From Trichocoleus sp. FACHB-40 (GTDB taxonomy: Bacteria > Cyanobacteriota > Cyanobacteriia > Cyanobacteriales > FACHB-T130), in the NCBI RefSeq assembly GCF_014695915.1, contig NZ_JACJPF010000095.1, forward strand, positions 1 to 60,829: 60,829 bases of DNA, written 5' to 3'. The first letter of the stretch is position 1, and each line of letters opens with the position of its first letter. Position numbers and translations under genes: made by a program. The notes under the pieces were generated by a model. It was not told where the DNA came from. It saw only the letters and a list, made by a program, of their open reading frames with translations, and searched no databases. Shown here in pieces: positions 55,860 through 60,829 of this stretch.

Positions 55860-56666
55860 ATGATTTTAAGCTATCAAGAGCTGAGGATGTGGCGGGATTT
55901 ATGTGAGTTTCTTTCGCGTCGCTGGTACAAGTGCGAGGAACCTGATGAGCTACGGACAGGGTTGCCGGGCTGCAACGTTTGGAAGCCGGAAGCACGTACT
56001 CACCGCCAAGAACTTTGGGACTCTTGGATGATTCAGTTTATATCTTGGAGCCACACTCATCCAGCATTAAATTATTCTAATTCACGGAAATTATATCGAG
56101 AATTAAAAAAGTGGAAGGGTTGGACATTAAGACCTGACTGGGAAATCAAAATTGACTTTCTTGAGAAAATTGTCTTGCTCAATGTTGACCCTAACACTCT
56201 AAACAAACCTTGGCAGAAAGCAATTCAGGAAGCCAGGAATGAGCGGTTAAGATTAGAACAACAAAAAGAAGAAAGGCTTAGACAAGAGGAAGAAAGAATC
56301 AAAGCCCAACGCCTTGCCAGAACTCAAGCAGGACTATGCCCCTGGTGCGGACATCCCGCAATTACTTATATGGTGGACTGCCTGAACTGTGGCAAACCAT
56401 ACGAAATCGAATATAAGAATAAACCAAAGGACTGGAGTCGCACACAACTAGGGGATAGTTGCAGATACAAAGGCGAAATGTACACCTTCGTGGGCTATAC
56501 ATGGTCTGAAGAGATCAGCCAGTACCTTTTGTTACTCCTTAAGTATGGTGAGCAGTCGTATGAAAATGCCATTTTTTCCAAATGGGACGAGATAGACGAA
56601 ATTTTCAAGAACCCATTCCCCACAATTGCTGAGGGGATTGAATACGGAATGAGAAACTATGACTGA
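55860..56666 (+). CDS. Hypothetical protein with zinc ribbon
   Basis: 268 residues from the ATG at 55860; a GTG at 55851 is also possible. Tryptophan-rich N-terminus (WRDLCEFLSRRWYKCEEPDE, WDSWMIQFISWSHTHPALNY), a charged helix (LRLEQQKEERLRQEEERIKA), then a CxxC pair motif (LCPWCGHPAITYMVDCLNCG) typical of zinc ribbons. Family unknown. Overlaps the next gene by 8 bp. Confidence 0.62.
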   Translation: MILSYQELRMWRDLCEFLSRRWYKCEEPDELRTGLPGCNVWKPEARTHRQELWDSWMIQFISWSHTHPALNYSNSRKLYRELKKWKGWTLRPDWEIKIDFLEKIVLLNVDPNTLNKPWQKAIQEARNERLRLEQQKEERLRQEEERIKAQRLARTQAGLCPWCGHPAITYMVDCLNCGKPYEIEYKNKPKDWSRTQLGDSCRYKGEMYTFVGYTWSEEISQYLLLLLKYGEQSYENAIFSKWDEIDEIFKNPFPTIAEGIEYGMRNYD

Positions 56667-57012
56667 CTTCGTTGCCCGCTTCTATGGATTTACCACTGCT
56701 ACGTCTTATGCAGTTCCAGCTCACATCAACGCAGCCCTTATTGCTACAACTAACCCGGCAGAGATTGAGCAGATAATTTCTGACTATGAGGCAGAGCTTG
56801 CCCAACTGCACAATCCGGCTAATGAGTTTTTGGTGTGCGACACAGCTGCTGAACTCATGGCTGATGTGTTGCGCTCCAAGGGTATTCCCTACAAAATCAT
56901 TTGTGGGAAGAACGATGAGGGTGACTCTCATTCTTACATTGAAGTGCGCGGAGTTTTTTATGACCCCACACATCAAGGCTTCGGGGAAGCGATCGCAAAC
57001 GCACTGAATTAA
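56659..57012 (+). CDS. Transglutaminase-like cysteine-fold protein
   Basis: 117 residues. The C-terminal half has a Cys-His-Asp arrangement in the right order: FLVCDTAAELMADVLRSKGI, then DSHSYIEVRG, then YDPTHQGFG. That matches transglutaminase-like or papain-like folds. The N-terminal half is helical. It may be a peptidase or a cross-linking enzyme, or an inactive relative. It is the last gene of the plus-strand island. Confidence 0.6.
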   Translation: MTDFVARFYGFTTATSYAVPAHINAALIATTNPAEIEQIISDYEAELAQLHNPANEFLVCDTAAELMADVLRSKGIPYKIICGKNDEGDSHSYIEVRGVFYDPTHQGFGEAIANALN

Positions 57013-57077
57013 AACATATTTCCTGAATCAAGAATCTAGTCAATATAAAATAGATAAGTTTTTCTTGGGTAAGAAAG

Positions 57078-57099
57078 TGCCGATCTCCAAGAATCGGCA
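57078..57099. terminator. Hairpin between convergent genes
   Basis: TGCCGAT pairs with ATCGGCA around an 8-nt loop, with A/T-rich flanks on both sides. It separates the plus-strand island from the minus-strand protease gene. Confidence 0.6.
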
Positions 57100-57118
57100 T
57101 AAGAAAATCTTATAAACC

Positions 57119-57134
57119 CTCCGTAAATCCGCAC
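57119..57134. repeat. Phage intergenic palindrome, copy f
   Basis: TCCGTAAATCCGCACA, a weaker copy of the phage palindrome, just past the stop codon of the protease-like gene. Confidence 0.5.
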
Positions 57135-57137
57135 AAA

Positions 57138-57914
57138 TTAAACTTGATGTCGGCGAATTGCTCCAGCCGCAGGTAAGTTGGGGCCGAGGACTTGAGATAA
57201 CTCTAGTAGGTCGTAAATGCCTCTGCGAATGTAATAAGGAGCAACGTTATTATCTGACTCTGCGACCAATCCCCACATAGGATCGGGGAGATAGTGGGGA
57301 CAGTGTTTATCCTCAAATGAAGAGTTGCAGATGGGGCAGGCGTGATCTTTGTATTGAAAGCCGCCCATAGAGACAGCGCCCAAAAACCCAAATCTCAATC
57401 CTTGAACAATTTGGGAGACGGCTGGGAAAGCCACATCGCAGACAGTTTGAATAAAACCTTCTTTGGCAACAATCCTTCTGTTCTGGTCAAAGTTCCCGGC
57501 GCGGTTGACAGCCCAAGCGGGAGCCTCTGGGGATTTAACAACACGGGCATCGTAAATCAATCCTTGAGTTTTCGCCACGTCGCCCCAATCGTGATCCAAG
57601 GTGAAGGGTAGTCCAGGGAGGAGTAATGCGATCGCGTCCATATCGTCTGCTGCCCATTTACCCAAGCCACGGTTCAGCAGGTTATCTGCGGCAATGAAGG
57701 GAATGGTGATTACTTCGTGAGCTTCCAGAGGCTCTAATACTGCTGAAGTGTAACGGTTTATTAACTCAAGTTGTTGAGCTGTAGGGTGAGCGCTGCTGCC
57801 CACAATGCCGGGAGTTTCGGCTGATTCTAGCCGTGTACTATCTTGTTGTTGTTGCCCAACACTAACGCTGTCTTGAGTGTGAGTGCTTCGTCTTCTATTT
57901 CTGTTTCGCTTCAT
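57138..57914 (-). CDS. Putative phage prohead protease
   Basis: 258 residues. The order LPFTLDHDWGDVAKTQGLIY (candidate His) and FGFLGAVSMGGFQYK (candidate Ser) resembles HK97-type prohead proteases. A Cys/His cluster follows (HACPICNSSFEDKHCPHYLP), which is unusual and may bind zinc. The first 50 residues are disordered. It lies between the head protein and capsid genes, the usual position for this enzyme. Confidence 0.6.
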   Translation of the reverse strand: MKRNRNRRRSTHTQDSVSVGQQQQDSTRLESAETPGIVGSSAHPTAQQLELINRYTSAVLEPLEAHEVITIPFIAADNLLNRGLGKWAADDMDAIALLLPGLPFTLDHDWGDVAKTQGLIYDARVVKSPEAPAWAVNRAGNFDQNRRIVAKEGFIQTVCDVAFPAVSQIVQGLRFGFLGAVSMGGFQYKDHACPICNSSFEDKHCPHYLPDPMWGLVAESDNNVAPYYIRRGIYDLLELSQVLGPNLPAAGAIRRHQV

Positions 57915-57971
57915 TGCTAAAAATGCTTACAGCCTGCCACCCTAAGCTTCACACTCACAGGTTGAGCTGCG

Positions 57972-58475
57972 TCAGCCTGTGAATTCTTTACATATTTCAG
58001 CCAGCTTAGGATAAACAAATTTTAAATAATATGCAGCCTGTTTATATTCTGGTGGGTCGTGGCGTACCAGCCAATCGAGTGCAGTAAGCAAATGATTGAA
58101 ATTTTGGCCATTGCTATTAACAGTTTTCAAGCTTTTGTATACCTGAGCTATTAAGTCTTTCTGAAGGTCAGAAAGAACGGTGCTTCTCTTGTATGCGCCT
58201 ACCTCACCTCTCTCTATAAGTTGTTCAACAGTTATACTTGATGTTGGTTTCGGCAGCCCGATCAACTTATCTGAGAGCATGGTTATATAACCTTGGTACG
58301 CTTGCTCAGCCGTTTGATCAAATCTTGCTGTTATTAGCGCTGGGCTTATCTTGGCAGGAGTTATGGCGTTTAAAACCCATTTTGTTTCGGAGTTTTCAGA
58401 TTCCTCCATCTGTTCGTCCATCCGTGCTAGCGCGTTTGAGATCCATTCCATCTCTGTGCTTTGAGCTTCTTTCAT
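57972..58475 (-). CDS. Hypothetical phage protein
   Basis: 167 residues, helical (QTAEQAYQGYITMLSDKLIG, SDLQKDLIAQVYKSLKTVNS, YKQAAYYLKFVYPKLAEICK). No family recognised. A CACAGG/CCTGTG hairpin overlaps its stop codon region (57955-57980). Confidence 0.58.
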   Translation of the reverse strand: MKEAQSTEMEWISNALARMDEQMEESENSETKWVLNAITPAKISPALITARFDQTAEQAYQGYITMLSDKLIGLPKPTSSITVEQLIERGEVGAYKRSTVLSDLQKDLIAQVYKSLKTVNSNGQNFNHLLTALDWLVRHDPPEYKQAAYYLKFVYPKLAEICKEFTG

Positions 58476-58505
58476 CTGTAGTTCTGCCCATTAATGCTTT
58501 AGATT

Positions 58506-59192
58506 TTAAGCCATCTTCAATGGCTGCTTTAGACTGCCGACCCAGCCGTAGTTTCGGCTCAAGAGAGAATCTTGCGGCTTGGTTTTACTCTTGCTAAATC
58601 GTTTGTAACAACCACATCTAGATCGGCAATCACAATCCTGCATTGGGTTGGGAAGAGTCCCGATTGGCTGCCATCCCCTTGCTTCGTAACCAATACACGG
58701 GGGGCAACTGTTAGCTTTGGTGCGGATGCGGCGTTCCCAGTTGAACTTGGCGTTGGTGTGGGCTTTCAGTCTGGCGCGTTCGTAGGTACCGTGACCAGCA
58801 TTGGCGTAAAGTTGTAGCCGCGCCTGGAACTGTGCCTGGGTCATGCCCGTAGTTCTCAGGTCGTTGGCGAAACCCCGCAGATATTCATATTGAGTCTTGA
58901 GCTGATTGCCCAGGATGCCGTAGTCGCTGGCTGTCATGTTTTTCTGCCCACCCACGCCTAACATATAGTTCCAGGTGTGCAGGTTTTTGAGCGCTAGAGC
59001 GGTTTGTTTCTCCCAGGTGGCGACGCTGATTTTGCCCTGAACCAACAAGTCTCCAATCGTTCCCAGGTCTGCGCCAATTTGCCCAATAGCTTTCTGTGTG
59101 AGGTTCCGGACGGCGGTGTCCCCCACGAATTTCCCAGAGTCTTTGTATCGGTATCTCTGGGTTTTAGCATCAAACAGAAATTCAAGTGCCAT
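58506..59192 (-). CDS. Phage minor head protein (SPP1 gp7 / Mu F-like)
   Basis: 228 residues. Helical N-terminus (YRYKDSGKFVGDTAVRNLTQ, ISVATWEKQTALALKNLHTW) and a C-terminal Cys-rich part with SCPPCIGYEARGWQPIGTLP followed by DCDCRSRCGC, typical of minor head morphogenesis proteins. They sit near the portal and act in early head assembly. The N-terminal ten residues overlap the preceding gene. Confidence 0.78.
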   Translation of the reverse strand: MALEFLFDAKTQRYRYKDSGKFVGDTAVRNLTQKAIGQIGADLGTIGDLLVQGKISVATWEKQTALALKNLHTWNYMLGVGGQKNMTASDYGILGNQLKTQYEYLRGFANDLRTTGMTQAQFQARLQLYANAGHGTYERARLKAHTNAKFNWERRIRTKANSCPPCIGYEARGWQPIGTLPNPMQDCDCRSRCGCYKRFSKSKTKPQDSLLSRNYGWVGSLKQPLKMA

Positions 59193-59454
59193 TGGGTTTT
59201 AGCTCTAGGAGTTTTTCTAGCTGCCAAGTCACCAGCAACTTAGCGATCGCATCCGGCAACCTCGAAAACTTAATTTCCCCTTCGCCATTAGCAATATAAA
59301 CTTCGGCATTGGCAAAATTGGGATAAGCAACACAGGTAGAAGTTGTTTTGTCCCAGACGACCGTGCCAATCTTGAAGCCCTGGTGTAGAACGTCCCAGAA
59401 TTGGAGATGGCAGGATTCCCAGCCCATGACAATATCAACTTGAGGCAGAATCAT
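59182..59454 (-). CDS. Hypothetical phage protein
   Basis: 90 residues from the ATG at 59454 (MILPQVDIVMGWESCHLQFW); an upstream ATG at 59481 would add nine residues and overlap more. Beta-rich (KIGTVVWDKTTSTCVAYPNF, VYIANGEGEIKFSRLP). No family known. Confidence 0.5.
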   Translation of the reverse strand: MILPQVDIVMGWESCHLQFWDVLHQGFKIGTVVWDKTTSTCVAYPNFANAEVYIANGEGEIKFSRLPDAIAKLLVTWQLEKLLELKPNGT

Positions 59455-59644
59455 TCCAATACTCCGGATAAGGAATTTCAATATATTTGCTTGCCTGCTG
59501 GAACCAGCTTTTTTCTAAGTGGACTGGGGAAAACCATTCGGCAAATAAACTAACCGGAAGGTTTATGGCTTGCCGCCTCACTGCATCCCCAATTTCTCGT
59601 TGAATTTTCTCAGGCAGTTGGCTGCTCCAATGCTGCTCATTCAT
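59435..59644 (-). CDS. Hypothetical phage protein
   Basis: 69 residues (EHWSSQLPEKIQREIG-like start, then LPVSLFAEWFSPVHLEKSWF, YIEIPYPEYWNDS). Not recognised. It overlaps both neighbours slightly and is probably co-translated. Confidence 0.5.
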   Translation of the reverse strand: MNEQHWSSQLPEKIQREIGDAVRRQAINLPVSLFAEWFSPVHLEKSWFQQASKYIEIPYPEYWNDSASS

Positions 59645-59849
59645 CTGCTTCTGTTTCTGCTCGAAAAATTAATTTAAAATCCTCGTCGGCTGGGTTGCTC
59701 TCCCAAGCTTCTACCGCTTGGGCAACCGTGTCTTCTGAAACCTCGGCAAGTTCCAGAAGTTCTTCGATTGGCGGCAGTTCGTCATCCGGGCGGTAAATCA
59801 TACATTGACGGCAAGTGGGTTTTACTTCTAGGAGGTTTCTAGCTACCAA
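59637..59849 (-). CDS. Hypothetical acidic phage protein
   Basis: 70 residues, acidic (PPIEELLELAEVSEDTVAQA, EDFKLIFRAETEADE) with a small Cys pair (TCRQCM). Not recognised. One base separates it from the oxygenase gene. Confidence 0.5.
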   Translation of the reverse strand: MVARNLLEVKPTCRQCMIYRPDDELPPIEELLELAEVSEDTVAQAVEAWESNPADEDFKLIFRAETEADE

Positions 59850-59850
59850 G

Positions 59851-60504
59851 TCACAAGCTATTAAGAAGCTCTCTTAACTCAGCTTGGATTTTACGAGCAT
59901 CACTTACAATCCTCCAACCCTCCTCAACATGGCTACCTCTGGAGTCTGCCATCAGCAAAATAATTCTCTCAGTATCAAGGTTACGCGCCTCGTGATACCA
60001 GTCGAGAAAAGCTTCGCCTGAGAGGAACACTAAATCACCCGGTTCTAACTTAACCTCAAACTTTTGGGCTAAGTCATCGTCTGATTTTTTGAGGCTAAAA
60101 AAGGCATCTCCGCAAACGTCCAAGAAAGCCATCCGACTAAAATTTAACGGGTCATCCTTGTGAGCTTCAAGTATGGCACGGGGGTCATACTTCGCTACCT
60201 GGAAGAAGGATGGCTGGAAGTCTTCCTCTGGATGCGGAAACTTGGGTAACTTAGCAACCAATTCCCGCCATTCCTGCCCTCTGTTTTTTATGTTGACGGT
60301 TTCCTTCTCAGCAACTAAGTCCAGTCGCCATATGTCCCCATTCTTGGCAGCGCCACACCTTTTTCTACCTTCATGGAGGACGCAGCGGTGACAAGGGGCT
60401 TCATGCCAGGGGAGGGAACGGGCATAAGTGGCAAGATCGGATAGCAGCTTTTCGTCTGTACAAAATCGCTTAATAAGGGTAAAACCGTCAGGAGGATTAA
60501 TCAT
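59851..60504 (-). CDS. AlkB-like 2OG-Fe(II) oxygenase
   Basis: 217 residues. The iron ligands are His115 and Asp117 (EAHKDD) and His171 (DWYHEA). Arg180 (TERIILLM) is a likely 2-oxoglutarate contact. The core NFSRMAFLDVCGDAFFSL followed by LEPGDLVFLSG matches AlkB-like folds. A Cys/His cluster (HEAPCHRCVLHEGRKRC) precedes it. AlkB proteins remove alkyl groups from nucleic acids; a phage copy could repair DNA or RNA. It is a second 2OG oxygenase in this prophage. Confidence 0.72.
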   Translation of the reverse strand: MINPPDGFTLIKRFCTDEKLLSDLATYARSLPWHEAPCHRCVLHEGRKRCGAAKNGDIWRLDLVAEKETVNIKNRGQEWRELVAKLPKFPHPEEDFQPSFFQVAKYDPRAILEAHKDDPLNFSRMAFLDVCGDAFFSLKKSDDDLAQKFEVKLEPGDLVFLSGEAFLDWYHEARNLDTERIILLMADSRGSHVEEGWRIVSDARKIQAELRELLNSL

Positions 60505-60542
60505 AGAGATTGCTGACCAAGACTAACTTCCTTTCTAATAAA

Positions 60543-60572
60543 AAACCCACCCTTTATCCAGGGTGGGTTTTC
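60543..60572. terminator. Hairpin terminator
   Basis: AAAACCCACCC pairs with GGGTGGGTTTT around TTTATCCA. It has A and T runs on both sides, so it may work in either direction. Confidence 0.72.
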
Positions 60573-60589
60573 TGCGGAATTCCGCACAG
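60572..60589. repeat. Phage intergenic palindrome, copy g
   Basis: CTGCGGAATTCCGCACAG, nearly perfect, right after the terminator. Confidence 0.6.
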
Positions 60590-60604
60590 AAAAAAACAGG
60601 AAAA

Positions 60605-60829
60605 TTATTCAGATTTCACTCGGCGATTAACCCAGTAACCCAGCTGCCAAGACGCGGCATCATGGACGACGGTAATCACCTCCTCCGAGCCATACAGAGG
60701 CGCTACCGTGACATCGAAGTGCCAGATATGGGAGTCTTCGTAGGTGTAGCTGTATTTCTCGCATTGCCCGTTGGCTAAAGCTCGTTTAATGTAATGCCGC
60801 CTCGGTTCTGAGATGCGGGGGTCAACAAA
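60605..60829 (-). CDS. Partial protein, PAS-like
   Basis: The frame enters from the right edge and ends at 60605-60607 (TAA). The visible 74 residues include FVDPRISEPRRHYIKRALAN, EDSHIWHFDVTVAPLYGSEE and VITVVHDAASWQLGYWV. The HFDVTVAPLY pattern resembles a PAS beta-sheet, but the length is small and the call is tentative. The start codon is outside the window. Confidence 0.5.
   Translation of the reverse strand, partial: FVDPRISEPRRHYIKRALANGQCEKYSYTYEDSHIWHFDVTVAPLYGSEEVITVVHDAASWQLGYWVNRRVKSE

Noticed and set aside
29996-60829. Amber recoding of phage genes because of the CTA tRNA-like gene
   Set aside because: The phage genes seen here are open with standard stops, so nothing in the window requires recoding.

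Overview
This window looks like cyanobacterial chromosome carrying a resident prophage. The palindrome GCGATCGC (HIP1) recurs throughout, and many genes belong to cyanobacterial families (DUF3318, CGLD27, DUF697 GTPases, a PEP-CTERM phytase-like protein). I cannot name the genus from sequence alone.

Region 1 (1-20.3 kb) is ordinary chromosome. It holds queE, a STAS/sugar-transferase fusion with a partner HATPase kinase and a WcaI-type glycosyltransferase (an exopolysaccharide cluster), yqeK-rsfS-CGLD27, an asparaginase, initiator tRNA-fMet, two membrane GTPases, a DUF433/DUF5615 toxin-antitoxin pair and tlyA. At about 14.72-14.76 kb two genes, both missing their 5' ends, meet head to head. 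A hairpin family with the arm GCTACACAAAC is scattered through 12.6-22.0 kb and brackets an IS200-like TnpA gene, so this is a REP/RAYT system.

Region 2 (20.3-27.9 kb) is the most interesting part. A Ro60-like protein (HEAT-like N-terminus plus vWA) is encoded with paralogues of EF-Ts and of ribosomal protein L7/L12 and with two small conserved proteins. Between these genes lie eight non-coding units on the minus strand. All share a 5' box (CCCYRAY ... AAGC ... ATAC) and a 3' box (GCT ... ACTTGYRYG) that pair into a two-part stem, as in Y RNAs. The centres differ and copy parts of the translation machinery. Three carry tRNA-like folds with D, anticodon-like and T arms but little or no acceptor stem. 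Two or three carry D-arm-like hairpins. One carries a nearly exact copy of 23S rRNA helix 69 and the following segment. One carries the core of the sarcin-ricin loop. Mismatches in the outer stems on the plus strand become G-U pairs on the minus strand, which fixes the transcribed strand. I read this as a Ro60 RNP system with a set of Y RNAs that mimic tRNA and rRNA, linked to translation-factor paralogues. TlyA, a vWA protein and a HEPN-type protein lie beside it.

Region 3 (27.9-29.6 kb) contains a decayed RelE-type toxin-antitoxin pair and a membrane coiled-coil protein. Region 4 (29.7-60.8 kb, continuing beyond the window) is a siphophage-type prophage read right to left: head protein, protease, capsid, tail tube, chaperone, a 2550-residue tape measure with embedded hydrolase-like motifs, tail hub, fibres, and a prolyl-4-hydroxylase-like enzyme overlapping the gene for a polyproline tail protein. 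A three-gene island at 55.6-57.0 kb runs the other way. A palindrome near TGCGGAAATCCGCA recurs at phage gene junctions. Two odd tRNA-like genes lie at the left end of the phage.
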